Shown here in pieces: positions 1 to 8,727 of a stretch of 64,000 nt of DNA. The notes under the pieces are model-generated. The model saw only the letters and a list, made by a program, of their open reading frames with translations, had not been told where the DNA came from and did not search any database. Positions within the stretch are counted from its first letter, which is position 1, and every line of letters starts with the position of its first letter. This DNA comes from Oscillospiraceae bacterium. GTDB lineage: Bacteria; Bacillota; Clostridia; Oscillospirales; Acutalibacteraceae. The position numbers and the translations under genes were made by a program. Location of the stretch: assembly GCA_003526845.1 (NCBI GenBank), contig DPVM01000005.1:149061-213060 (forward strand). The letters run 5' to 3'.

Positions 1-1
1 G

Positions 2-1663
2 CGCGGCATCACCATCAAGGCGCACGCCGTTAAGCTTGACTACAAGGCAAAAAACGGCGAAATGTATGAGTTCAATCTCATTGACACACCGGGTCATGTC
101 GATTTTAACTACGAGGTTTCGCGTTCTCTCGCCGCTTGCGAGGGTGCAATCCTCATTGTTGACGCGTCGCAGGGCGTTGAGGCTCAAACGCTTGCAAACA
201 CATATCTTGCGCTTGATCACGACCTTGACATTCTCCCCGTTATTAATAAAATCGACCTTCCTGCTGCCGACCCGGACAGAGTAGCCGAGGAGGTTGAGGA
301 GATTGTCGGTATTCCTTGTATGGACGCTCCGCGAATCAGTGCCAAAACCGGCGAAAATGTCGAAGAGGTTTTGGAGTATATCGTAAACGGCGTGTCCGCA
401 CCGCAGGGTGATGACAACAAGCCGTTGCAGGCGCTTATTTTCGACTCTGTTTATGATTCTTACCGCGGCGTTATCGTTTATGTCAGAATCAAAGAGGGCA
501 AAATCAAAGCCGGCGATACAATGCGTATTATGTCAACCGGCGCTGAGTTCACTGTTGTTGAGGTCGGCTATATGCGCGCAACCTCAATGGAGCCTGCAAA
601 GAAGTTGACAGCAGGCGAGGTTGGATACATTACCGCCTCAATTAAAACAGTAGGTGATGCTCATGTCGGCGATACCGTCACAACTGCCGAAAATCCGGCG
701 ACGGAGGCACTTCCCGGCTATCGCAAGGTAAACCCAATGGTTTATTGCGGACTTTATCCGGCAGACGGCGCAGACTATGAGGCACTCCGCGACGCACTCG
801 AAAAACTCCAACTCAACGATGCCTCGCTTTCATATGAGCCTGAAACTTCGGGTGCACTCGGCTTTGGCTTCAGATGCGGCTTTTTGGGACTTTTGCACCT
901 CGAAATTATTCAGGAAAGGCTCGACCGTGAGTATAATCTCGACCTTATCGCAACCGTTCCGAGCGTTGTTTATAAAATTCACCTTACCGACGGCACAATG
1001 GTTGAGATTGACAATCCTACAAACTATCCGGACCCGGCTTATATTGACTATTGCGAGGAGCCGTTCGCCGATGCTCATATTTATGTTCCGTCCGATTTTG
1101 TAGGCACCGTTATGGATATGTGCCAAGATAAACGCGGAATTTTCAAAAATATGAACTATATCACTCCCGACAGAGTCGATATTCATTATGAATTGCCGCT
1201 CAACGAAATCATTTATGATTTCTTCGACGCTCTCAAATCGCGCACACGCGGCTATGCCTCGTTTGATTACGAAATGAAAGATTACAGAAAGTCTGACCTT
1301 GTAAAGGTTGATGTAATGCTCAACGGCGATATTATTGACGCACTTTCGTTTATCATTCATAAGGACAAGGCTTATCAGCGTGCAAGACGAATTGCCGAAC
1401 AACTTAAAAAATATATACCGCGCCATTTGTTTGAAATTCCGATTCAGGTTGCAATCGGAGGCAAGGTTATTGCGCGCGAAACAGTTAAGGCACTTCGCAA
1501 GGATGTCCTCGCAAAATGCTACGGCGGCGATGTCACCCGTAAGAAAAAACTTCTTGAAAAGCAAAAAGAGGGCAAAAAGCGTATGCGCCAGTTCGGCTCC
1601 GTTGAGGTGCCGCAGGAGGCATTCCTCGCTGTGCTTAAACTTTCAAGCGACGATGACGATTAA
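2..1663 (+). CDS. lepA: Elongation factor 4 (LepA), 5'-truncated by the window edge
   Basis: Translational GTPase that binds ribosomes and promotes back-translocation or elongation recovery. The frame is open from base 2, so the start and the P-loop lie outside the window. Visible are the G3 motif DTPGHVDF, the G4 motif NKIDLP, the elongation-factor beta-barrel and G domains, and the LepA-specific C-terminal domain with AIGGKVIARETVKALRKDV and the basic KKKLLEKQKEGKKRMRQFG tail. The product ends in an acidic SSDDDD. A strong terminator follows at once, so it is the last gene of its transcript. Family assignment is secure; only the N-terminus is missing. Confidence 0.96.
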   Translation, partial: RGITIKAHAVKLDYKAKNGEMYEFNLIDTPGHVDFNYEVSRSLAACEGAILIVDASQGVEAQTLANTYLALDHDLDILPVINKIDLPAADPDRVAEEVEEIVGIPCMDAPRISAKTGENVEEVLEYIVNGVSAPQGDDNKPLQALIFDSVYDSYRGVIVYVRIKEGKIKAGDTMRIMSTGAEFTVVEVGYMRATSMEPAKKLTAGEVGYITASIKTVGDAHVGDTVTTAENPATEALPGYRKVNPMVYCGLYPADGADYEALRDALEKLQLNDASLSYEPETSGALGFGFRCGFLGLLHLEIIQERLDREYNLDLIATVPSVVYKIHLTDGTMVEIDNPTNYPDPAYIDYCEEPFADAHIYVPSDFVGTVMDMCQDKRGIFKNMNYITPDRVDIHYELPLNEIIYDFFDALKSRTRGYASFDYEMKDYRKSDLVKVDVMLNGDIIDALSFIIHKDKAYQRARRIAEQLKKYIPRHLFEIPIQVAIGGKVIARETVKALRKDVLAKCYGGDVTRKKKLLEKQKEGKKRMRQFGSVEVPQEAFLAVLKLSSDDDD

Positions 1664-1683
1664 ATTTTATAATAAAAGCATTA

Positions 1684-1732
1684 AAACTGTGGAAAGATTG
1701 AAATGTATCAATCTTTTCACGGTTTTTTTTGT
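1684..1732 (+). terminator. Intrinsic terminator after lepA
   Basis: Near-perfect inverted repeat (arms AAACTGTGGAAAGATTG and CAATCTTTTCACGGTTT, 8-base loop) followed by a run of eight T. It lies about 20 bases after the lepA stop and separates it from the phosphate operon. Confidence 0.9.
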
Positions 1733-1837
1733 TTGTAAAATGTCGGTTAAAATGCAGTAAATCAATATTAACCTCGTTTTTTCCGATGTTTTACCCGATT
1801 TTGCTTTTGATTTAATAATACACTGCTATTATTTAGC

Positions 1838-1856
1838 TGTACTCAAAAGGAGTACA
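1838..1856 (+). promoter_or_regulatory. Hairpin in the pstS 5' leader
   Basis: Arms TGTACTC and GAGTACA with a 5-base loop, about 30 bases before the pstS start, without a T-run. It could stabilise the mRNA or be part of an operator. I did not find a convincing Pho-box array (TTAACA-type repeats at 11-base spacing) in the 1733-1888 leader, so phosphate control is inferred from gene identity only. Confidence 0.35.
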
Positions 1857-1888
1857 CACAGACTTTTTAATACGAAAGGAAAAGAAAA

Positions 1889-2776
1889 ATGAAAAAGAAA
1901 GCAATAGTATCAGTAATTTCAGTTATCTGTGTAATCGCAGTCGCAGTGGGAATTTTCGCAGGCTGCTCATCGAAAAAGTCAGATTCAAACACAAGCAATT
2001 CCGCTCAAAAGGGAGCGATTACAGTCATTTCGCGTGAGGAAGGCTCCGGCACAAGAGATGCCTTCACCGAGCTTATGTGCATTACGGACGATAACGGCAA
2101 CGACGCAACCACACAAAGCGCGGAAATCACAAACTCAACCTCTGTTATGATGTCAACCGTTCAGGGCAATAAAAACGCAATCGGCTATGTTTCACTCGGC
2201 TCACTTTCCGACAGCGTAAAGGCTCTTAAACTTGACGGCGCCGAGGCATCGGTCGAAACAATCAAAAACGGCACCTATAAGCTCCAAAGACCGTTTAACA
2301 TCGCTTATATCGACGGCTCACTCTCAAAAGAGGCTCAGGATTTTATTAAGTTCATAACAAGCAAAGAGGGCGAGGCAATCATCACTAAAGAGGGCTATAT
2401 CGGCATTGACGCAACAGAGTCATACACAGCCTCAAAAATGAGTGGTACGGTTACTCTTGCAGGCTCAACATCGGTTGCACCGGTTATGAATGTTCTTGCA
2501 GACGAGTATAAAAAACTCAATCCCGGTATGAAAATCGAAATTCAGGAAAGCGGCTCGTCGGCAGGTATCGAATCGGCAATGCAGGGCGCAGTAAATATCG
2601 CAATGTCATCAAGAGAACTTAAGAATAACGAAGCCGCAAAACTAAAATCACAAAAAATCGCTCTCGACGGTATCGCAGTTATCGTGAACAAGGAAAATAA
2701 ACTTGATAATATTACAAGTGAGCAGGTTAAGGATATTTTCCTCGGCAACACAACAACTTGGGATGCAATCAAATAA
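1889..2776 (+). CDS. pstS: Phosphate ABC transporter substrate-binding lipoprotein, halves in swapped order
   Basis: Captures phosphate outside the cell and delivers it to PstCA. A signal peptide ends in a lipobox (IFAGC, Cys26), so the mature protein is a lipoprotein. The phosphate-binding segments are present but in permuted order: ITVISREEGSGTRDAF, normally in the second half, is at about residue 45, and GTVTLAGSTSVAPVM, normally just after the signal peptide, starts at about residue 185. The protein ends at TTTWDAIK, which in the usual order is followed directly by the SREEGSGTR segment. All blocks occur once, so this is a circular permutation and not a duplication or truncation. RBS AAAGGAAAAG precedes the start. 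The stop overlaps the pstC start (TAATG). Confidence 0.9.
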   Translation: MKKKAIVSVISVICVIAVAVGIFAGCSSKKSDSNTSNSAQKGAITVISREEGSGTRDAFTELMCITDDNGNDATTQSAEITNSTSVMMSTVQGNKNAIGYVSLGSLSDSVKALKLDGAEASVETIKNGTYKLQRPFNIAYIDGSLSKEAQDFIKFITSKEGEAIITKEGYIGIDATESYTASKMSGTVTLAGSTSVAPVMNVLADEYKKLNPGMKIEIQESGSSAGIESAMQGAVNIAMSSRELKNNEAAKLKSQKIALDGIAVIVNKENKLDNITSEQVKDIFLGNTTTWDAIK

Positions 2777-3633
2777 TGAAAAAATTTAAAGAAAATGCAA
2801 TGCGCGCAGTGTTTCTGCTGTGCGCATGTATATCCGTTCTTGCGGTTATAATGATTTGTCGTTTCATATTTGTAAACGGTGTACCGGCGATTAAGGAAAT
2901 TGGCTTTAAAAACTTTATATTCGGCACGGTGTGGAAACCGAAACAGGAACTTTTCGGCATATTCCCGATGATTGTCGCAAGCATTTATGTCACCGCAGGT
3001 GCAATTATTGTCGGTGTTCCAATCGGAGTTTTAACGGCGGTGTTTATGGCGTGCTACTGTCCGAAAAGGCTTTATCGCATCATCAAGCCGATGATTAATT
3101 TGCTCGCCTCTGTTCCGTCAATAGTTTACGGTTTCTTTTGCCTTGTTGTGATTGTTCCGCTTGTGCAAAGGCTCACAAACTATTATTCAAGCGGCAAGGG
3201 AATATTAACTGCGTCGATTTTGCTCGGCATTATGATTTTGCCTACTATTATCAATACTTCCGAGGCGGCGCTCCGTGCAGTGCCCTCAAGCTATTTTGAA
3301 GGCTCGCTTGCGCTCGGCGCAACAAAGGAACACTGCATTTTCAAAACTGTTATTCCTGCCGCAAAATCGGGTATAATGAGCGGCATTATTCTTGGCGTAG
3401 GCAGAGCAATCGGCGAAACGATGGCTGTTGTTATGATTGCGGGAAATCAGGCGGTTTTGCCCGATTCAATCACATCGGGCGTCAGAACGCTCACGGGTAA
3501 TATCGTGCTTGAAATGGGCTATGCCGCAGGGCTTCACCGCGAGGCGCTTATTGCAACGGCGGTTGTGCTTTTTGTGTTTATCCTCATTATCAATGTTTGC
3601 TTTTCGCTTGTTTCAAGAAAAGGGGAGGATTGA
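2776..3633 (+). CDS. pstC: Phosphate ABC transporter permease PstC
   Basis: One of two inner-membrane permeases of the high-affinity phosphate importer. The product has a single N-terminal membrane helix, then a binding-protein-dependent permease domain with helices and the cytoplasmic coupling loop (EGSLALGATKEHCIFKTVIPAA). I chose the ATG at 2776, which overlaps the pstS stop by one base, over an upstream in-frame ATG inside pstS, because MKKFKENAMRAVF is a normal positively charged lead-in to the first helix. The length, 285 residues, is usual. It should be translationally coupled to pstS. Confidence 0.95.
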   Translation: MKKFKENAMRAVFLLCACISVLAVIMICRFIFVNGVPAIKEIGFKNFIFGTVWKPKQELFGIFPMIVASIYVTAGAIIVGVPIGVLTAVFMACYCPKRLYRIIKPMINLLASVPSIVYGFFCLVVIVPLVQRLTNYYSSGKGILTASILLGIMILPTIINTSEAALRAVPSSYFEGSLALGATKEHCIFKTVIPAAKSGIMSGIILGVGRAIGETMAVVMIAGNQAVLPDSITSGVRTLTGNIVLEMGYAAGLHREALIATAVVLFVFILIINVCFSLVSRKGED

Positions 3634-3639
3634 TAGCTT

Positions 3640-4476
3640 ATGAATAAATTTAAAGAATATTTGCGCCGCCCGAAATCGCTTGTTGCCTATATCTTAATAA
3701 TGTTGAGCGCCGCTCTCACCGTCGCCGTGATATTGTTTATCATCGGCTACATTCTTATAAAGGGTGTTCCGAATATCACGCCCGAGCTGTTTTCGCTCAA
3801 ATACAATTCAAAAAATCTTTCAATGCTGCCGTCGATAATCAATACGCTTTATCTAACATTTTTGACTCTTCTCATTGCCGTTCCCGTCGGCGTGTTTTCG
3901 GCAATATATCTTGTTGAGTACGCCAAAAAAGGCTCAAAATTCGTCAAGCTGATTCGCGTTACAAACGAAACGCTTTCGGGCATTCCGTCAATAGTTTATG
4001 GCTTGTTCGGCTTTCTTGCGTTTGTTATTGCACGTTCATGGGGATACTCAATGATAGCCGGTGTCATAACGCTTGCCATAATGGTTTTGCCTGTTATCAT
4101 CAGAACAACCGAAGAGTCGCTAATGGCTGTCGATAATTCATACAGAGAAGGCTCGTTCGGACTCGGCGCAGGCAAACTTCGCACTATATTCAAGATTGTT
4201 TTGCCGTCGGCAGTACCGGGCATACTTTCAGGCATAATTCTTGCAATAGGCAGAATTGTCGGCGAAACGGCGGCACTCATCTATACGGCAGGTACAGTAC
4301 CCGACGCCGCAACAAAACTCACCTCGTCATCGCGTACGCTGTCGGTGCATCTTTATTGCCTCCTAAACGAGGGTCTGCATACCGACCAAGCATATGCAAC
4401 CGCTGTGGTTTTGCTTGTCGTTGTGCTCATAATTAATGCGCTTTCAAGCGCGATAGCAAAGAAAATATCCAAATAA
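3640..4476 (+). CDS. pstA: Phosphate ABC transporter permease PstA
   Basis: Second membrane subunit that pairs with PstC. It has an N-terminal helix, an extracytoplasmic segment, then the permease domain with the EGSFGLGAGKLRTIFKIVLP coupling region. The ribosome site GGGGAGG lies at the end of pstC, 6 bases after whose stop the gene begins. Length 278 residues. Gene order pstS-C-A-B-phoU is the standard one. Confidence 0.95.
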   Translation: MNKFKEYLRRPKSLVAYILIMLSAALTVAVILFIIGYILIKGVPNITPELFSLKYNSKNLSMLPSIINTLYLTFLTLLIAVPVGVFSAIYLVEYAKKGSKFVKLIRVTNETLSGIPSIVYGLFGFLAFVIARSWGYSMIAGVITLAIMVLPVIIRTTEESLMAVDNSYREGSFGLGAGKLRTIFKIVLPSAVPGILSGIILAIGRIVGETAALIYTAGTVPDAATKLTSSSRTLSVHLYCLLNEGLHTDQAYATAVVLLVVVLIINALSSAIAKKISK

Positions 4477-4485
4477 GGTAAATAT

Positions 4486-5235
4486 ATGGGAAATTTCGAT
4501 ATTAAAAATTTAGAATTATATTACGGCGATTTTAAGGCTGTTAAAGGTATCAGCCTCACAATCCCCGAAAACAAAATAACAGCCTTTATCGGTCCGTCGG
4601 GTTGCGGTAAATCAACCGTTTTGAAAACACTCAACCGTATGAATGATTTGGTCGAGGGCTGTAAAATAAACGGTCAAATTCTTTATGACGGCGTTGATAT
4701 TTATAAGGATGTCGATACAAACGATTTGCGCAAAAAGGTCGGTATGGTTTTTCAAAAACCGAATCCTTTCCCGATGAGCATTTATGATAATGTTGCATTC
4801 GGTCCGCGAACACACGGTGTTCACAGGAAAAAGGAACTTGATGAAATCGTTGAAAAATCACTTAAACAGGCGGCTTTGTGGGATGAGGTTTCGGATAAGC
4901 TCAAAAAAAGCGCGCTTGCGCTCTCAGGCGGTCAACAGCAAAGACTTTGTATTGCGCGTGCCCTTGCCGTCAATCCCGAGGTAATACTTATGGATGAGCC
5001 GACCTCGGCTCTCGACCCGATTTCAACCTCAAAAATCGAGGACCTTGTGCTTGAACTTAAAAAGGAATATACAATAATTATAGTTACTCACTCAATGCAG
5101 CAGGCTGCAAGAATTTCAGACAAAACGGCGTTTTTTCTCCTCGGAGAGGTGATTGAGTTTGGTGATACCGAAAAAATCTTTACCTCACCGTCGGATAAGC
5201 GTACAGAGGATTATATAACAGGTAGGTTCGGATAA
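4486..5235 (+). CDS. pstB: Phosphate ABC transporter ATP-binding protein PstB
   Basis: ATPase that powers phosphate import. All ABC motifs are intact: Walker A GPSGCGKST, Q-loop in MVFQKPNPFP, signature LSGGQQQR, Walker B VILMDEP followed by TSALDP, and the H-loop in VTHSMQQ. PFPMSIYDNVAFG is typical of PstB. Length 249 residues. Its TAA stop shares one base with the phoU ATG, indicating coupled translation. Confidence 0.96.
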   Translation: MGNFDIKNLELYYGDFKAVKGISLTIPENKITAFIGPSGCGKSTVLKTLNRMNDLVEGCKINGQILYDGVDIYKDVDTNDLRKKVGMVFQKPNPFPMSIYDNVAFGPRTHGVHRKKELDEIVEKSLKQAALWDEVSDKLKKSALALSGGQQQRLCIARALAVNPEVILMDEPTSALDPISTSKIEDLVLELKKEYTIIIVTHSMQQAARISDKTAFFLLGEVIEFGDTEKIFTSPSDKRTEDYITGRFG

Positions 5236-5894
5236 TGCGAGAAAGATACAATCACAAGCTTGAAAAATTAAATTCACTTATGGCGGAAATGTGCAATTTC
5301 TGCCGCTTTGCAATTGAAAATTCGGTCAATGCTCTGTTTGCCGAAAATAATGACGAGAGCAAAAAATATCTGGCGCTTGTTCACAATATAGACCGGGATA
5401 TTGATAATTCCGAGGGCGAGATAGAAAAGCTTTGCACAAACCTCATTATTTGCGAGCAGCCGGTTGCAAGCGATTTGCGAACAATCACGGTTGCTCTCAA
5501 GGCTGTTTCCGACCTTGAAAGAATCGGCGATCAGTGCTCCGATATTGCAGAACTTTCGGGATATATCAGCCGTTGCAGTATCAGTCACAAACTCCATTTA
5601 AAACAAATGAGCGAGTGCGTTATTCAAATGCTTGATATGGCTGTTTTATCTTTTGCAAAGTCCGATTTGGAAACGGCAAGGCTTGTCTATGCCAAGGATG
5701 ACGAGGTAGATGCTCTTTTTGATAAGGTTAAAAAAGAGATTATTTCGATTATATCCAAGGACGATACCGATGCCGAGCTTTTGGTTGATTTGCTCATGGT
5801 TTCAAAATACTTTGAGCGCATCGGCGACCATGCCGAAAATATCGCCGAGTGGGTGGAGTATTCTATAACCGGCGATTTTGTCAATGCGATGTGA
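5235..5894 (+). CDS. phoU: Phosphate uptake regulator PhoU
   Basis: Cytoplasmic helical-bundle protein that links PstSCAB activity to phosphate signalling and restrains uptake. Two PhoU repeats are visible, each with the metal-binding E/DxxxD-type core (DLERIGDQCSDIAELS near residue 95 and YFERIGDHAENIAEW near residue 195). Length 219 residues, normal. Last gene of the pst operon; no PhoR/PhoB pair is present in the window. Confidence 0.95.
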   Translation: MRERYNHKLEKLNSLMAEMCNFCRFAIENSVNALFAENNDESKKYLALVHNIDRDIDNSEGEIEKLCTNLIICEQPVASDLRTITVALKAVSDLERIGDQCSDIAELSGYISRCSISHKLHLKQMSECVIQMLDMAVLSFAKSDLETARLVYAKDDEVDALFDKVKKEIISIISKDDTDAELLVDLLMVSKYFERIGDHAENIAEWVEYSITGDFVNAM

Positions 5895-5905
5895 CAAATT
5901 TGTGA

Positions 5906-5934
5906 TTGATTTTGCATGCACTCAATGATATAAT
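5906..5934 (+). promoter_or_regulatory. Sigma-A type promoter for the capA-like gene
   Basis: TTGATT, 17-base spacer, TATAAT, placed 24 bases before the chosen start. It suggests the CapA-like gene is expressed independently of the pst operon. Confidence 0.6.
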
Positions 5935-5957
5935 CACTGTGAATGGAGTGTATATCT

Positions 5958-7184
5958 ATGAGCAAAAAGAAAAAATCTTCAAAAAAATCATCAAAAAAAC
6001 ATTTTTCGGTAATAGTTCCGGTTTTAATTGCCGTTGTCGTAGTTGTCGTTTTCGCCATCACCGGCAATATGAATAATAAAAACAACAACATTCAAACAAC
6101 AGACTCAAATCAAGCTGCGGTGACACAACCGTCTACAAATAACGAGCCGCAGGAGAATAAGCCCGACGGCAAGGTTACTCTTGTTGCTGTCGGCGATAAT
6201 CTTATTCACAACACAATGATTGCGGCAGGCAAGCAGTCCGGCGGCTCATATAATTATGATAGATTTTATGAAAACACAAAATCATATATCGAGTCTGCCG
6301 ATATTGCCGTTATCAATCAGGAAACAATGCTCGGCGGTACTGTTTCTGCATACAGCGGCTATCCTATGTTCAATACACCGTGGGAGGTCGGCGAGGCGGC
6401 GATAAACGCCGGATTTGATGTTTTTACCTGCGCCACAAATCATTCTATGGATGTCGGCGAAAAGGGCATTGTCAGCGAATGTGAGTTTTTTAAAAAGCAC
6501 CCTGAGGTTACGCATATCGGCACATATTCAAGTCAGGACGAATACGATACCGTGTCATATGTAACCAAAAACGGCATCACATTTGCCATGCTCAACTACA
6601 CTTACGGCACAAACGGAATTTCTATCCCAAGCGGTAAATCGTATCTTATCAGCGTGCTGTCGGAGGATAAGGTCAAAAAAGATGTCGCCCAGGCAAAGAA
6701 AAATGCCGATGTCATAATTGTGTTGCCTCATTGGGGCACGGAAAACAGTCATCAAACCGATGCAACTCAAAAGAAATATGTTCAGCTTTTCTCCGATCTC
6801 GGCGTTGATATAGTTATCGGCACTCACCCTCATGTTTTACAGCCGGTCGAGTGGGTAACAAACGAAAACACGGGCAAAAAAATGCTTGTTTATTATTCAA
6901 TCGGCAATTTCATCAGCCATCAAGTCAACCTTGATCAGCTTGTGGGCGGTATGGCTGAAATAACAGTGGAGCGCAATAACGCCGTAATCAGTATTACAAA
7001 CGCAAAACTTGCACCCGTTGTTGATTATTTCCACAATACAGGCTCGGGCTACAACTTTACCGTTTACAAGCTCTGCGACTACACAAAACAAATTGCGTCA
7101 ACGCATTCAAAATCACTTTCACCCGATAAGGCTAAAAGTATTGCCCAAAGTGCTGTCAGCGACGAATTCCTCGATTTGGAATAA
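5958..7184 (+). CDS. CapA-family (PgsA-like) membrane-anchored metallophosphoesterase-fold protein
   Basis: The product begins with a lysine-rich segment and one membrane helix (about residues 16-38), then a polar linker and a CapA/poly-gamma-glutamate-synthesis type domain. Signature motifs are VAVGDNLIHN, INQETMLGG, ATNHSMDVG, LPHWGTE and VIGTHPHVLQPVEW, then YYSIGNFIS, the metal-ligand pattern of this calcineurin-like fold. The start at 5958 is chosen because GGAG lies 9 bases before it; an in-frame ATG at 5943 has no such site. The active domain would sit outside the membrane. CapA homologues take part in capsule or polyglutamate synthesis, but no other pgs/cap genes are nearby, so the substrate is unknown. 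Confidence 0.85.
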   Translation: MSKKKKSSKKSSKKHFSVIVPVLIAVVVVVVFAITGNMNNKNNNIQTTDSNQAAVTQPSTNNEPQENKPDGKVTLVAVGDNLIHNTMIAAGKQSGGSYNYDRFYENTKSYIESADIAVINQETMLGGTVSAYSGYPMFNTPWEVGEAAINAGFDVFTCATNHSMDVGEKGIVSECEFFKKHPEVTHIGTYSSQDEYDTVSYVTKNGITFAMLNYTYGTNGISIPSGKSYLISVLSEDKVKKDVAQAKKNADVIIVLPHWGTENSHQTDATQKKYVQLFSDLGVDIVIGTHPHVLQPVEWVTNENTGKKMLVYYSIGNFISHQVNLDQLVGGMAEITVERNNAVISITNAKLAPVVDYFHNTGSGYNFTVYKLCDYTKQIASTHSKSLSPDKAKSIAQSAVSDEFLDLE

Positions 7185-7264
7185 TATCGATGTTGAAATT
7201 GCACAAAAACGGGTGTGGAAAACTAAACGATGAATTTTATATTCACCAAAATTGAAATATATTG

Positions 7265-7293
7265 TTGACAACAGCCCTCTGTGCGGATATAAT
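7265..7293 (+). promoter_or_regulatory. Consensus sigma-A promoter upstream of glnA
   Basis: Perfect TTGACA and TATAAT with a 17-base spacer, the strongest promoter seen in the window. Transcription would start near 7300, just ahead of a terminator-like hairpin and about 85 bases before glnA. Confidence 0.85.
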
Positions 7294-7311
7294 GGCATTG
7301 TAGTTAGAACA

Positions 7312-7349
7312 AAGGCGTTCCGATTTTATTCGGAGCGCCTTGTTTTTTT
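7312..7349 (+). terminator. Terminator-like hairpin inside the glnA leader (possible attenuator)
   Basis: Arms AAGGCGTTCCG and CGGAGCGCCTT, one G-T pair, 8-base loop, then a T-run. Because it lies between the consensus promoter (7265-7293) and the glnA RBS, most transcripts would stop after about 50 bases unless read-through is regulated. It could alternatively terminate read-through from upstream only. Confidence 0.7.
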
Positions 7350-7383
7350 ATCAATCAATAATTTAAGAGAGGAGTATTTGCTA

Positions 7384-8727
7384 ATGAGTAAGTACACAAA
7401 GGAAGCTATCCTTAAGGAAGCAAAGGAAAACGGAGTTGAATTTATCCGTCTTCAGTTCACAGATCTTTTCGGTATTATGAAGAATGTTGCTATCACATAT
7501 TCACAGCTTGAAAAGGCTCTTAACAACGATTGCATGTTCGACGGCTCATCAATCGACGGTTTTGTAAGAATTGATGAATCGGATATGTATCTTCATCCCG
7601 ATTTTGATACATGGGCAATCTTCCCTTGGAGAAAGCATTTGAACGCACAGACTGCCCGTCTTATCTGTTCCGTTTATAAATCAGATAATGTTACACCGTT
7701 TGAGGGCGACCCGAGAAATGTTCTTCAAAAGGTTATCGACGAGGCAGCAGAAATGGGTTATGGCTTCAATGTAGGTCCCGAATGCGAATTCTTCCTCTTT
7801 AAACTTAATGAGGACGGCACCCCGACCCTTACAACAGGCGACGAGGCAGGCTATTTCGACCTTAACCCAATCGACCACGGCGAAAACTGCCGTCGCGATA
7901 TTTGCCTTGCTCTTGAAGAAATGGGCTACACAATTGAGGCTTCTCACCATGAGGTTGCCGAGGGTCAGCACGAAATCGACTTCCAGTTCGGCGATGTTAT
8001 GACGTCAGCTGACCGTGTAATGACATTTAAGCATGTCGTTAAAACATATGCAACAAAGCACGGACTTCACGCAACATTTATGCCGAAGCCGGTTGAGGGC
8101 ATCAACGGCTCGGGCATGCACACAAATATGTCGCTTTATGATATTAAAACAGGCAAAAATGTATTTGACGATCCTAACGGTGAGCTTGGTCTTTCAGAAA
8201 CAGCATACAACTTTATCGCAGGTATCATGGCTCATGTAAAAGGTCTTGCAGTAGTTTCAAACCCGACAGTTAACTCGTATAAAAGACTTGTTCCCGGTTA
8301 TGAGGCTCCGTCATATCTTGTTTGGTCAACATCAAACAGATCTTGCCTCGTTCGTATCCCTGCATCACGCGGTAAGGGTACAAGAGTTGAACTTCGTTGT
8401 CCTGACCCGACCTGCAACCCGTATCTCGAAATGGCTCTTTGCCTTGCAGCAGGTCTTGACGGTATCAAAAAAGGCTTGAAGCCTGCTCCGTCATACGACA
8501 AGAATGTATTTAAGCTTTCTGACGAGGATCTTGCAAACGAAGGTATCGAATGTCTTCCCGGCTCACTTGAAGAAGCTATCAATGCTGCTGAGGCTGACCC
8601 GTTCATCAAAGAAACGCTTGGCGACCATGTATTCAACAACTACATCAGCGGTAAAAAGGCAGAGTGGGATTCCTACAAGACAGCAGTTTCACAGTGGGAA
8701 ATCGACAGATATATGATTAATTACTAA
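7384..8727 (+). CDS. glnA: Glutamine synthetase, type I
   Basis: Makes glutamine from glutamate, ammonium and ATP. The 447-residue length and absence of the adenylylation-loop region fit the GSI-alpha enzymes of Gram-positive bacteria. Visible motifs are the N-terminal beta-grasp domain with FTDLFGIMKN, the metal site GPECEFFLF, the ATP-site KPVEGINGSGMHTN, and NRSCLVRIPASRGKGTR. I chose the ATG at 7384, preceded by GAGGAG at a good distance, over a longer in-frame start at 7252 that would run through the promoter and terminator. It is likely nitrogen-regulated through its leader. It works with the ammonium channel downstream and the glutamate synthase operon at 13988. Confidence 0.96.
   Translation: MSKYTKEAILKEAKENGVEFIRLQFTDLFGIMKNVAITYSQLEKALNNDCMFDGSSIDGFVRIDESDMYLHPDFDTWAIFPWRKHLNAQTARLICSVYKSDNVTPFEGDPRNVLQKVIDEAAEMGYGFNVGPECEFFLFKLNEDGTPTLTTGDEAGYFDLNPIDHGENCRRDICLALEEMGYTIEASHHEVAEGQHEIDFQFGDVMTSADRVMTFKHVVKTYATKHGLHATFMPKPVEGINGSGMHTNMSLYDIKTGKNVFDDPNGELGLSETAYNFIAGIMAHVKGLAVVSNPTVNSYKRLVPGYEAPSYLVWSTSNRSCLVRIPASRGKGTRVELRCPDPTCNPYLEMALCLAAGLDGIKKGLKPAPSYDKNVFKLSDEDLANEGIECLPGSLEEAINAAEADPFIKETLGDHVFNNYISGKKAEWDSYKTAVSQWEIDRYMINY

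Noticed and set aside
830..1564. Long minus-strand open frame inside lepA (244 codons)
   Set aside because: Fully antisense to a conserved gene, no ribosome site, no recognisable domains, cysteine/asparagine-rich composition typical of a shadow frame.
1733..1888. Pho-box array upstream of pstS
   Set aside because: TTAA-type elements are present but not in regular 11-base spacing, so I could not support a PhoP/PhoB site.
7294..7383. ANTAR-type or glutamine riboswitch in the glnA leader
   Set aside because: Only about 15 bases precede the terminator stem, and no paired hexaloop hairpins with A1/G4 were found.
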